A DNA stretch of 64,000 nt from Anaerolineae bacterium (GCA_022820665.1 JAJEFB010000026.1:1-64000); one strand, 5' to 3'. Numbered from the stretch's first letter, positions 31,306 to 40,706 are shown. Notes: generated by a model from the letters alone, not told the origin. Translations and numbers: made by a program.

Positions 31306-32295
31306 TCATTTGTCACGCAAGAGATCCAGTGTCTGTTGTTCGAGCGCCCAAAGTTCGTGGCTTTCCTGCGCGCGTAACAAGGCGCCGAGACGTGGATAAC
31401 CGGCTTCATATTCGCGCGCCCACTCTTTGGAAAAATCACCGTTCCGGATATCCTCCAAGGTGGCCTCCATGAGTCCTTCCAGCTTCAGTTCTTTGAAGCG
31501 CGGCAAACGGCTGAAGATCCCGTATTGCCCGGTCAGCGACGAGAGGCGCATCGCGTGTAAAAGGCCGCCCTGCGCCACGCGGGACAAATAGTCGGTGAAT
31601 TCCCCGGACAAGATCAAGTCCGTCATGACAGCCTCCGCCGGGTATCCGACTTCCAGCAAAACGTGAGCTGCAGTGGTCATCACATGGTGAAAAGCAGGCA
31701 ATATCGCTTGCTGCACAAATAGATCAAGCTGGGCCTCCAGGACCATGGAGATTTCGATCGCGCCCGCCTTCAGGCTGCCCATGGCTTTCGCCAGGGCTAG
31801 CAGCGATTCCCAGGTAGTGCCGGTTGCGTCTTGCCCTACGCCGACGAAACTGAAGAAACCGCTGCCATCGAGATAGCGCGTGCGTACTGCCGCGCCAATG
31901 GTGCGCGGAGCGATCATGCCGACATCGACGAACGGCGGCGGCTCCACGAAGCCAAAGGCGATATTGTATCCGTTGGCGAATACCAGCAGATGTCCCCGCT
32001 GCAGCGTGGGCGATATCGTCTCCAAATACACCTCGGGCAGAACTTCGTCAGGAAGCATAAGCAGCAGGATATGGCTGCGGGGAATAACTTCCTGGATATC
32101 TTGTGGCTCGAATCCATCCTCGCGCGCATGATCGCGCGTCTCATCTTCGCGCAGCCCAATCAACAATCGAATGCCCGAATCGCGTAGGTTTCTTGCCACC
32201 GGCCGTCCCAGATTCCCGTAACCGATGATGCCGACGGTCTTGCTGCTCAGCACGCCGAGGTTGGCGTCGTTTTCATGATAGATAATGCTCATCAC
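31306..32295 (-). CDS. Ketol-acid reductoisomerase-like protein (divergent active site)
   Basis: SKTVGIIGYGNLGRPVARNLRDSG; VGMIAPRTIGAAVRTRYLDGSGFFSFVGVGQDATG; LDLFVQQAILPAF. Confidence 0.8.
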   Translation of the reverse strand: MMSIIYHENDANLGVLSSKTVGIIGYGNLGRPVARNLRDSGIRLLIGLREDETRDHAREDGFEPQDIQEVIPRSHILLLMLPDEVLPEVYLETISPTLQRGHLLVFANGYNIAFGFVEPPPFVDVGMIAPRTIGAAVRTRYLDGSGFFSFVGVGQDATGTTWESLLALAKAMGSLKAGAIEISMVLEAQLDLFVQQAILPAFHHVMTTAAHVLLEVGYPAEAVMTDLILSGEFTDYLSRVAQGGLLHAMRLSSLTGQYGIFSRLPRFKELKLEGLMEATLEDIRNGDFSKEWAREYEAGYPRLGALLRAQESHELWALEQQTLDLLRDK

Positions 32296-32309
32296 GTGCT
32301 TTCTTTTGT

Positions 32310-33182
32310 CTATTCTGGTGACGGTCTTGGCAGGCGTTTGTTCCAGATTTCAAGATCAAAGCCAGTTCGGAAAAAGCCGTAGCGTTGATAGAGGCGCTGC
32401 GATGGCAAGTTGCTCAACTGTGTATTGACGCTGATAGTCGTGATCCCTCTCCGTTCGAAGTCACTCAACTGACGCTGCAGCAGCGCCGAACCGATATTCC
32501 GCCTTTGCATTGTGGGGGTGACAGCCAGTCGAGCCAAATGACCGACCTCGCAATGCCGTGTGCTGACTTGGTAGCCAACGATTTCTCCCTCATATTCCGC
32601 GACAGTGGCGGCCGCTGCTATGCGCAACGCCTGGCGCAGATCGATTTGCGACAGGCGAAAGTTGTGGCGAAATGCCATCCGATCGACCCGGGCAATGGCC
32701 GGCAGATGTTCCATTTCAGCTGGCCGTATTTTTAGCGATGGGTTGGGTTGATGTGGGTCGTAGTTGCCAAGATAATTGAAGGTGATGATATCGTCCCAAT
32801 AGATAAAACCGTAATCGCGCAGGTAAGCGGGCAGCCAATTGGTAACCATCAACACCATGATATTGCTTATGCCGAGTTCAATGCACTTTGCCTCCGCGCA
32901 TTGCCACAATTCTCTGATGATCGTTTCGGGCATGAATCCGTCGCGCAGACCCATGAGGCGGATCCAGGAAGAGCCGTAGTTTTCCGGCGACAAGCCTATG
33001 TATCCAACCAGCTTTTCACCCTCCCATGCCAGGAAAACGAGGGCGTCATCGCGATCAAGCCAGCGACTGGTTGTATACCAATCCAGGTGCTTGTGCGTCC
33101 ATTGGCTGTACCAGGACAGGTCCAGCAAGGCGCCCCGATAATGCCGACTGTAAGGCGTAATGCGGAGCCGCGTACCAAGCAT
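32310..33182 (-). CDS. GNAT acetyltransferase, tandem-domain
   Basis: LVGYIGLSPENYGSSWIRLMG and LARLAVTPTMQRRNIGSALLQRQL; start at 33182 in TGATG overlap with upstream gene. Confidence 0.82.
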   Translation of the reverse strand: MLGTRLRITPYSRHYRGALLDLSWYSQWTHKHLDWYTTSRWLDRDDALVFLAWEGEKLVGYIGLSPENYGSSWIRLMGLRDGFMPETIIRELWQCAEAKCIELGISNIMVLMVTNWLPAYLRDYGFIYWDDIITFNYLGNYDPHQPNPSLKIRPAEMEHLPAIARVDRMAFRHNFRLSQIDLRQALRIAAAATVAEYEGEIVGYQVSTRHCEVGHLARLAVTPTMQRRNIGSALLQRQLSDFERRGITTISVNTQLSNLPSQRLYQRYGFFRTGFDLEIWNKRLPRPSPE

Positions 33183-34603
33183 CAGCGAAGGTTTTTCATC
33201 CGCTTGACGTAACTGCGGGCTTCCAGGGCGAAGATCGTGCACACTCTGCGGTCAGCCAAGCGAGTTGCAAGCCGTTCATCGGTCTCTTCCACCGTTTCAG
33301 ACGACGTGAAGACCGTCGGCATACGCGACAGATAACGGTAATCGATGATCTGGAAGAGCTTTTCTTTCGCCCATGGCGTAGCGCTGGCCATGCGCAGATC
33401 ATCGAGCACCAGAAAAGGAACATTGACGATCTCGTGAAATCGTTTGTCGAAACGCGCTTCCGAGCGCGGATTAAAACTCAGGCGCAGGAAATCCAACAGA
33501 TCAGGAACTGTCGTGAACATGACATCATGGCCGCGCTCGTACAAATCGTAGGCAATGGCGGCCGCCAGATGCGTCTTTCCTGATCCATACTCGCCCATGA
33601 TGTACAACCAGCCCTCGGGATTCTCTGCCCACTCCACCGCCACCGTCAGCGCGCGCTTCAGGTTGCCGACATCTTCGACGAAGACGCTATCTGTGGAGAA
33701 TGTGTCAAAGCGCATATCCCGGTACAAGTGCATATTGAAAATATCACTATCACGAGCCTCTTTGCGCGACACTCTTCGGAAATCGGGGGCTTGAATCTTG
33801 ATGTGCTTGACCAGCGACCGTTCCATCAAGCGACTGCCAAGCCGTGGATCCAAATCCTCGACCCGCGTGTTGGTTGTGATGACTGTGGGCAACGCTTCGA
33901 CATGCCGGTGATTCAGCAGTTGAAATAATTTTTCCTTTGCCCAGTCGCTGGGCTTTTCCACGCCCAGATCGTCCAAAACCAGGAGGTCCGCGTCGCGGAT
34001 TTGATCAAAATAGTTGTCGAATGAACTCTGCGAATTTGGATCATAGGTCGAACGAAGCAGGTCGAGCAAGTCGGGACTTGTAATGAACAAGACGCGCTCG
34101 CCGTATTTTTCTAGGCGCCAATTGGCAATCGCCACAGCCAAATGCGTCTTGCCGCAGCCATAGCGTCCCTCAAACACGATCCATCCACTTGGATTGTCCG
34201 CGAACTGTTGAGCTGCGCTTTTGGCATTACTGAGTGAGCTGACGACGTTTTGCGTGTAGCTGCTGCCGCCGAAATCGGTCTGAAAGTTCTCGAATCTTTT
34301 CTCTTTGTATGCCTCCAGATTGCCATAGCGCCGCAGCCTTTCTTGCAGCCATTGATCGTCCTGAACTGGATTATTGGGGCAGCGCTGGAACTTGCCGAAG
34401 CGCGGGTCATCAAGTGGAACGTCCAGCGCGTATACGCCTTTTCCACCACATAGCGGACAGGGTTCATCCTTGTTTTTTGGATCGCGACAGATGATCTGCA
34501 GGGGAAGTTCGAGACCGGTATCGGACTCAACTTTCGATGAAGTCTTTCCATTCCCCGGCGGTGTACTGTTTGCGCCGCTCAAGATCTTGTCCAGCTTTTT
34601 CAC
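33182..34603 (-). CDS. Tandem (double) DnaC/IstB-like AAA+ helicase-loader protein
   Basis: Two P-loops GRYGCGKTHLAVAIANW and GEYGSGKTHLAAAIAYD, two Walker B LLVLDDLG / FLVLDDLR, N-terminal CPLCGGKG; likely GTG start at 34603. Confidence 0.85.
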   Translation of the reverse strand: MKKLDKILSGANSTPPGNGKTSSKVESDTGLELPLQIICRDPKNKDEPCPLCGGKGVYALDVPLDDPRFGKFQRCPNNPVQDDQWLQERLRRYGNLEAYKEKRFENFQTDFGGSSYTQNVVSSLSNAKSAAQQFADNPSGWIVFEGRYGCGKTHLAVAIANWRLEKYGERVLFITSPDLLDLLRSTYDPNSQSSFDNYFDQIRDADLLVLDDLGVEKPSDWAKEKLFQLLNHRHVEALPTVITTNTRVEDLDPRLGSRLMERSLVKHIKIQAPDFRRVSRKEARDSDIFNMHLYRDMRFDTFSTDSVFVEDVGNLKRALTVAVEWAENPEGWLYIMGEYGSGKTHLAAAIAYDLYERGHDVMFTTVPDLLDFLRLSFNPRSEARFDKRFHEIVNVPFLVLDDLRMASATPWAKEKLFQIIDYRYLSRMPTVFTSSETVEETDERLATRLADRRVCTIFALEARSYVKRMKNLR

Positions 34604-35240
34604 TTCTGCGTCCTTCGTGCCGCCAGCTATCAAGCACTTTACGAATGTATCTCCAATTGCGGGCGCTGCGCTCTGCCGCGTAGCGCATCGCGTCCTCAAT
34701 CCAGTCATTGGGGAATTCGGATTCCGCTTCGCGGATGGCGTCAACGATCATGGGCGTCAGCACGCCGATGTTTTCCTCGTAAAGCCCGTAAAGCGTCGGC
34801 CGCGGCGGCAGGATTTCTATCTCGTCCTCGCCGGCCGGTATCCATTCCCCGGCGACGAGTTGACGGTGGGTCATCCGCCCGTCGGCGTCGTTGAGCAAAT
34901 AAACGCGCCTTTGCATACCCTGGCGACGGATAGTCGCCTCCAATAGCGTTCCGCGACGAACTGCTTTTTCCAGCGCATCGTCAAGCGTTTCGGATGCCCG
35001 CCGCGAATCGTCCGCGGTCTGAAGACTGTTCATTAGTTGCTTGTTCGCGAGCAATTCATCGTAGCGCAGATAGCGGTAATTGCCTTCTTTCTGCTGAATC
35101 GCGGACAGGCTAAAGAGCGTCAGCTTTAATTCCGCGAGATCGTCAATCTCCAGCAGCAAGGATTCGAATAGCTGAGCCGGCAGGGCGACGACCTCGTCTC
35201 GAATCATGAATCCAGCGAAGCTATCGGTCATAGCGCTCAT
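34527..35240 (-). CDS. DnaD-domain replication protein
   Basis: NDWIEDAMRYAAERSARNWRYIRKVLDSWRHEG matches DnaD C-terminal motif; between dnaB and dnaC-like genes. Confidence 0.82.
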   Translation of the reverse strand: MSAMTDSFAGFMIRDEVVALPAQLFESLLLEIDDLAELKLTLFSLSAIQQKEGNYRYLRYDELLANKQLMNSLQTADDSRRASETLDDALEKAVRRGTLLEATIRRQGMQRRVYLLNDADGRMTHRQLVAGEWIPAGEDEIEILPPRPTLYGLYEENIGVLTPMIVDAIREAESEFPNDWIEDAMRYAAERSARNWRYIRKVLDSWRHEGRRSEKAGQDLERRKQYTAGEWKDFIES

Positions 35241-36601
35241 TCCAAATTACTTAGATCAACCCGCTTCATGTTGACATCCATGAATTTGGTGATCGATTTC
35301 TCGAAGTAGAGTTGAATGGTGCCGGTGGGTCCGTGACGATGCTTTGAGAGCATCACATCGGCCTGATTGGGGAATTCGGTGGTATCCGGGTTGTAGACCT
35401 CGTCTCGATACAAGAACAATACAGCGTCCGCGTCTTGCTCAATGCTCCCGCTCTCGCGCAAATCCGATAACTGCGGTCGCTTGTCTTGTCGCTGCTCGAC
35501 CGCCCGCGAAAGTTGCGCCGTCGAAATGATCGTGACGTTGAGTTCGCGAGCCAGTTCTTTGAGCGACCGGCTGATATAACTGATCTCTTGCACACGGTTG
35601 TTTTCGTAAGCCTTGCCGGCCGACATGAGCTGCATATAGTCCACCATCACGATATCAAGCCCGTATTCATGCTGCAGCCGACGGCATTTGGTGCGCATTT
35701 CAATCGGCGTGATCGAAGGCGTGTCGTCGATGAAAAACGGCAAATTGGAGATGCGACTGACCGCTTCGGTGAAGCGTGTATGCTCGCGCGCCGAGATATT
35801 GGCCGAGCGCAACTGGTGAATGCGAATGCCGGTCTCCATCGAGATCAGGCGCTGAACCATCTGCTCGACACCCATCTCCATGGTGAACATCGCGACGCGC
35901 GCCCCACGCCGCGCCACGTTTAAGGCTACGGTCAGTATCCAGCTTGTCTTGCCCATGCCGGGTCGCCCTGCGAAGACGATCAGGTCCGACTTTTGGAAAC
36001 CGCCCAGCAAGCCATCCAGCGCTTTGAAGCCTGTCGGCAAACCGACCGTGCCCGCGCCGGCAGCCAGCAGCCGCTCCATCTCGTCGTAGTAATCGCTGAG
36101 GGCTTCGGATACTGGCACGAATTCGCGCTTGATCTGGCTGTTGCTGACGGCGAACAGCGCCAATTCGGCATCGCTAATCACTTTATCGATGGGGAGTTCT
36201 TCGTCAACTGCCAGGCGACGAATCTCGTCGGAAGCCAGCAGCATCTTGCGCCGAATCGAGGTGCGTTCGACCAGTTTGCCATAAACTTCGGCATGAACCG
36301 ACGAAGGCGTATTGTTCACCAGGTTGGTCAAGTAGGCTTGGCCGCCGATTTCATCCAGCACGCTCATGTTTTGCAGTTCAAGGGAGAGGGTCACATAATC
36401 GATGGCGTCGCCGCGTTCTTGCAAGCGATTGAGCGCAGCCCAAATATATTCGTGCCTTTTGAGGAAAAAATCGCCGCCTTCCAGGAACGAGGCGATGTTA
36501 AGAAAGGATTTAGGCTGTAAGAGTATAGCGCCGAGCAAAGCTTGCTCGGCTTCCAGGCTAGCTGGAATCTGCAAATGCGTTTGAGTTAACTGGTCTGTCA
36601 T
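35237..36601 (-). CDS. dnaB: Replicative DNA helicase
   Basis: LIVFAGRPGMGKTSWILTVALNVA; IVMVDYMQLMS; LSDLRESGSIEQDADAVLFLYRDEVYNPDT. Confidence 0.96.
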   Translation of the reverse strand: MTDQLTQTHLQIPASLEAEQALLGAILLQPKSFLNIASFLEGGDFFLKRHEYIWAALNRLQERGDAIDYVTLSLELQNMSVLDEIGGQAYLTNLVNNTPSSVHAEVYGKLVERTSIRRKMLLASDEIRRLAVDEELPIDKVISDAELALFAVSNSQIKREFVPVSEALSDYYDEMERLLAAGAGTVGLPTGFKALDGLLGGFQKSDLIVFAGRPGMGKTSWILTVALNVARRGARVAMFTMEMGVEQMVQRLISMETGIRIHQLRSANISAREHTRFTEAVSRISNLPFFIDDTPSITPIEMRTKCRRLQHEYGLDIVMVDYMQLMSAGKAYENNRVQEISYISRSLKELARELNVTIISTAQLSRAVEQRQDKRPQLSDLRESGSIEQDADAVLFLYRDEVYNPDTTEFPNQADVMLSKHRHGPTGTIQLYFEKSITKFMDVNMKRVDLSNLE

Positions 36602-36717
36602 GCCTTCGGTTCCGCGGGAACAATGCGCTAATGGCAGTGAAAGCGCCGCCTGCCTACAACTGGCAACAGCATCGATTTTTCAGGCGACGGCTGGCCGATC
36701 CCAGTCTTGACTGGCGA

Positions 36718-37263
36718 CTATTCATCCTCGTCGAAATCATCGAGATTGAGCGTATCTACGAAATCGGCAAAGGCGCTGAGCTTGGTCTCGTCGACCTTTT
36801 CCGATGGATCCATGGAGTCCGCGAATTCATCGTCCAGCCCCAGTATCTCCGGCTCGACATTGCGGTCGGGGCGAATGCCGGCCTTGTCCATTACCTGTTT
36901 GTCAACGTAGATTGGCGCTTTAAGGCGAACCGCCAGGGCAATGGCGTCGCTTGGGCGCGAATCGATGTCTATCGAATCGCCATTCACTTCAATGTTGATC
37001 TGGGCATAAAAGACATCTTTGCTCAAATTGTTGATGAAAATGTGGCGAACGGCGCCGCCCATTTCGGTGATCGTTGCCTTGAGCAAATCATGCGTCAAAG
37101 GGCGCTCGCGCAGCATTCCCTGCAATTCCAGGGTGATTGCCTCGGATTCAAACGCGCCTATCCAGATCGGCAAATATCGCTCTTCCTGCGTGTCCCGCAA
37201 AACAACCAGGCGATGCTGCGACATCAGGCTCACCTGGACACGATCTACGATCATTTCAATCAT
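36718..37263 (-). CDS. Bifunctional nuclease family protein (DUF151)
   Basis: RYLPIWIGAFESEAITLELQG; RPLTHDLL; SRPSDAIALAVRLKAPIYV. Confidence 0.92.
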   Translation of the reverse strand: MIEMIVDRVQVSLMSQHRLVVLRDTQEERYLPIWIGAFESEAITLELQGMLRERPLTHDLLKATITEMGGAVRHIFINNLSKDVFYAQINIEVNGDSIDIDSRPSDAIALAVRLKAPIYVDKQVMDKAGIRPDRNVEPEILGLDDEFADSMDPSEKVDETKLSAFADFVDTLNLDDFDEDE

Positions 37264-37402
37264 GGAATTCGATCACTTTACCTCAGATTGAGTCTGCTCA
37301 GATTATACACCTTTATCGCGCCACTTCAAAACAGTTCGAAGTACAGCGCAGGGCAATCGCATCAAATTATTTCTTAGCCCCGGGTACAGCGAGGGTCGCG
37401 TA

Positions 37403-37422
37403 GGTCGCGTAGACACTGACCG
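37403..37422. repeat. Dispersed repeat copy GGTCGCGTAGACACTGACCG
   Basis: Same core at 37961-37980 and 47151-47170; weaker relative near 6428-6445. Confidence 0.7.
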
Positions 37423-37537
37423 TCGGTCGCGTCGACACCGGCTAAGCCGCCGACACAAAGTTTTTTGTTTGCTAGCGAAGTTATCATGTATTCGGAATGA
37501 AGCCACTCCCGGAGAATATTTGTTTTCAGTTTGTTTT

Positions 37538-37585
37538 TTGTCCGACTTTGTCCGTTTCGGACAATAAAATATATTTTTCGGACAA
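37538..37585. promoter_or_regulatory. Cluster of TTGTCCG / CGGACAA half-sites
   Basis: TTGTCCG at 37538 and 37548, CGGACAA at 37558 and 37579; starts spaced 10, 10, 21 nt; central 17-nt palindrome 37548-37564. Confidence 0.5.
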
Positions 37586-37960
37586 TAGACGCGGTTTTGC
37601 GGCTGAAACGGAGAAAAGGCAGGCGGCTGACGGTATGAATTTGGCTTGCCGGCGCAGCGGCGCTTCCGCCGCCATAAAGTCGGCTTCCGCCCCTGACATG
37701 CCTCTGAACCACCCATAGTTGCCCCACTAAATTCCGCAAGTGTATCGACACCGTATAGATACAGTCTGATTTTTCGAGGGATACTTTTTAGAATCCGGCG
37801 GTGAAGGCGGGAACAGGCGGATTGCATCGGCTGGGGAGCGAGATTGAGAGCTTGCGATAATTGATCCATAGGGGGAGCATATCATCATTTTGAGCAGAAA
37901 TGAAGAACAAATGTTCGCAGTTTTCGAGATTGCCGAAAAGCGATTTTTGCCCCCCGGGGG

Positions 37961-37986
37961 CGCGTAGACACTGACCGCCGACACAG
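37961..37986. repeat. Dispersed repeat copy CGCGTAGACACTGACCGCCGACACAG
   Basis: Shares CGCGTAGACACTGACCG with 37403 and 47151 copies. Confidence 0.7.
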
Positions 37987-38205
37987 CCCGCCTAGATCTA
38001 GTAAGCCTTCGACACTGACTACCGATACTGAGCTGCGGGAAAAGATTCAGGGTGGGGATGGAAAGGCAATTGTTTTTAATGCGATTACGCTGAAGTACAT
38101 CGGAGAAAATTCACCTGAGAAAATCGACTTCGATCGACGCTGTCAAATCTACTATTTGGCGCCGATATTGACTACACTTGCTGCAGCCGACGCCACGGGG
38201 TTCTC

Positions 38206-38883
38206 TTGCGCATTCATCTGTGCCTTGTCTTTATCTTGCTGACAGCGTCTTGCCAGTCCATCGTTGAACGACTGGGGACGGGCGATGGTCCCGGCGTCGG
38301 TTTTACTTACCTCGACTTGATTTACAGCGATCGGTTTGACGGTCCCGGCAACTGGACGAGCTACGACGGCGGCGACAAGCTAAAAATGGCGGTGGATGAC
38401 GGCAGCTACAGAATTTGGCTGACGAATCGCCAATACGTTTGGGCGCAGCTCCCCTATACATTTGACGATGTTGTTATTGAAGCGGAAGTCAGGCAATTGT
38501 CCGACTTCAATCATAACGCCTATGGAATCGCCTGTCGGCTTGATCCAGCAAACAGCGGTCGCGGCTATTACTTTTTGATAGGCGGCGACGGCTACTACAG
38601 CATTCGCTGGAGCAATGGACGTTCCTTGGATGAAATCGTCAGCGCCAAGCCCTCGGGGGTGATCAATCGAGGCTCGTCTATGAACCGAATTAAGGCAATT
38701 TGCGTGGGCGACTATTTGGCGCTATGGCTCAACGGTCAATTCGTCGCTGAAGCGCGGGACAGCCGCGCCGATGCCGGCGCGGTTGGTCTGTCGGCGGTGA
38801 TGAACTATACCGGCAAGACCGTGGAAGTGGTCTTTGACGACCTCAAAATTTGGCGGTCGGCGCTGGATGAGCCCGGCAAGTAA
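38206..38883 (+). CDS. Lipoprotein with concanavalin/LamG-like (DUF1080-like) domain
   Basis: Lipobox FILLTASC; YSDRFDGPGNWTSYDGGDKLKMAVDDGSYRIWL; VEVVFDDLKIW. Confidence 0.7.
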   Translation: MRIHLCLVFILLTASCQSIVERLGTGDGPGVGFTYLDLIYSDRFDGPGNWTSYDGGDKLKMAVDDGSYRIWLTNRQYVWAQLPYTFDDVVIEAEVRQLSDFNHNAYGIACRLDPANSGRGYYFLIGGDGYYSIRWSNGRSLDEIVSAKPSGVINRGSSMNRIKAICVGDYLALWLNGQFVAEARDSRADAGAVGLSAVMNYTGKTVEVVFDDLKIWRSALDEPGK

Positions 38884-38975
38884 TACGACGACTAGACGGC
38901 ACAGGATCGCGCAACGACCACGCGTCATATCGCGTATACTGTACACCATAAACCCTGGGTTACAGGTCAATTGAT

Positions 38976-39815
38976 ATGGGACTGGAAGACACCATTGCGG
39001 AAGCCATTGTGATGGCGATGGATGAATTGGCGGGGAATCCGCAAAAGGCAGCCGCTTCGGCGATGGAATGCGATTCCGCGGCGCAGTGGATCAAGCAAGA
39101 GACCACCAAGCTGGCGCTGGTTGGCGGCGCGGAGATGGTGATCCCGGGCCTTCATGCCTTTACCATTCCGACTGGCATCAGCTACTTGCTGCACAAGATG
39201 GGATACATCTGTTGGGGCGTCGGCGCCTTGAAGGGCGCCTTTTTGGTCGAAACGGAAGCCTATTCGGATTTGCGCAATATCCTGGCGCTTTGGGCTAACA
39301 ATACGCACTTTGACGCCAGCATTATCGAGCATCTGGCGATTTCCCTGGCGTGTTTCAGGTGGGCGATGTCTGCGGAGGGACAAGCCGCTATGCCCAAGCT
39401 CTTGGAGTCGTCCACCGACGAGACGACCTTGCGTACGTATCATATTTTGCAGCGACTGGTGGAAAACTACGTAGCCGGCGACGAACGCGGACTGCTGATG
39501 ATGGAGGCAATAGGCGGACCGGCATTCGCGCAAGAATTGCTGCAGAGCGGCGAAGCAAACGTCCAGCACCTCGATAACGAAGTTATGTTAACCCGTCCTC
39601 TGGGACGCAAAGTCAGCTGGCGTCTGGCAAGCAAGCTGGCCTCACGTTTGGGCGCCCGCGTGCCGGCCAGGATGATCGTCGGCTTTGTTCCGCTGGCGGG
39701 CGCGGTCGCGAATGCCTTCTTCAACGTTCAAACCATGCAGAGCATGGCGGAAGCTGCCGAAAAGTATTACGACCGGCAACTGCGCCTCGAACATCTGAAA
39801 GAGGCGCTGCGTTGA
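38976..39815 (+). CDS. EcsC family protein
   Basis: Glycine-rich amphipathic KLALVGGAEMVIPGLHAFTIPTGISYLLHKMG; VGFVPLAGAVANAFFNVQTM. Confidence 0.75.
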   Translation: MGLEDTIAEAIVMAMDELAGNPQKAAASAMECDSAAQWIKQETTKLALVGGAEMVIPGLHAFTIPTGISYLLHKMGYICWGVGALKGAFLVETEAYSDLRNILALWANNTHFDASIIEHLAISLACFRWAMSAEGQAAMPKLLESSTDETTLRTYHILQRLVENYVAGDERGLLMMEAIGGPAFAQELLQSGEANVQHLDNEVMLTRPLGRKVSWRLASKLASRLGARVPARMIVGFVPLAGAVANAFFNVQTMQSMAEAAEKYYDRQLRLEHLKEALR

Positions 39816-39824
39816 TGTAGCTGT

Positions 39825-40706
39825 TCAAGACGATTCGCTTGCTCGCAGGACTGCCAGGATCTGTGCCAAAACTCCCTTGAACGATTCCAGAATCTCCGCG
39901 CTGCTCAAAACAGTTAGCGGAATGGTCGGTCTGCGATCGGACTTGGCCACGGGCAATCTATACTCGGACGGCAGTATCTGATTGAGCCGCTTCAGAAGAA
40001 CGCGGCGAGCCCTTATTCGATGATAAGGCGCGAAGGATGCCAGGTGGTCAAAATATATTTGCGCGGCGGGCGTCTTGGGGTATGCCCAAATCGACAGAAC
40101 CGTCACCGGGCGGCCTTTGAAGTTCATGCGCACATGACAACCAGGATTCACGCGCCCGCCAAAAGCCACCTCATCTGCAATCCGAGTCGACCAATGAAAC
40201 AGATCGCGCGCCGCCAATGTAGCAATTTCGCCACCCGGCAATTGTTCTACATAAGGGAAAAAATTGGCGCGATTGGCTTTGGAAGCATTGGCTTCATCTG
40301 GGTAGGCGATACTGGATCCGAGCGACGATAATGCGCTGGTCAGAGATTGAGCCAACTGCTTTGACCCTGCCGCGAAATCTTCTCGAAAGTCGCAGTATTG
40401 GATGTTGACCAGATGCAAGGGCAGGCGAAGGTCATCCACGAGCGCGGTGAAGAGCGGTTTCTTCAGTTGAAAAGCATAGAGGCATTCTCGCTCGACCCAA
40501 ACCGATCCCAGGGAGGCTTTGGAAAGGACTGTGACTACAGCGTCGCAGCGTTCGATGCCGGCTTGAATCTCGCAGAGCCAATCGGCGCCGCCGCGAATGT
40601 TCTCGTAATCGACCCAGACATCGAATCCGGCGCGCTTCAAGCCTTCGACGATGCGCAGGGTCTCGTCATTGTTTTGATTGCTGTGACTGACAAAGACTTT
40701 GGGCAT
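39825..40706 (-). CDS. TIR-domain protein with uncharacterised C-terminal domain
   Basis: KVFVSHSNQNNDETLRIVEGLKRAGFDVWVDYENIRGGADWLCEIQAGIERCDAVVTVLSKASLGSVWVERECLYAF. Confidence 0.9.
   Translation of the reverse strand: MPKVFVSHSNQNNDETLRIVEGLKRAGFDVWVDYENIRGGADWLCEIQAGIERCDAVVTVLSKASLGSVWVERECLYAFQLKKPLFTALVDDLRLPLHLVNIQYCDFREDFAAGSKQLAQSLTSALSSLGSSIAYPDEANASKANRANFFPYVEQLPGGEIATLAARDLFHWSTRIADEVAFGGRVNPGCHVRMNFKGRPVTVLSIWAYPKTPAAQIYFDHLASFAPYHRIRARRVLLKRLNQILPSEYRLPVAKSDRRPTIPLTVLSSAEILESFKGVLAQILAVLRASESS

Noticed and set aside
37727-37984. 85-aa minus-strand ORF
   Set aside because: Runs into dispersed repeats, Ser/Pro-rich, no start-site or domain support
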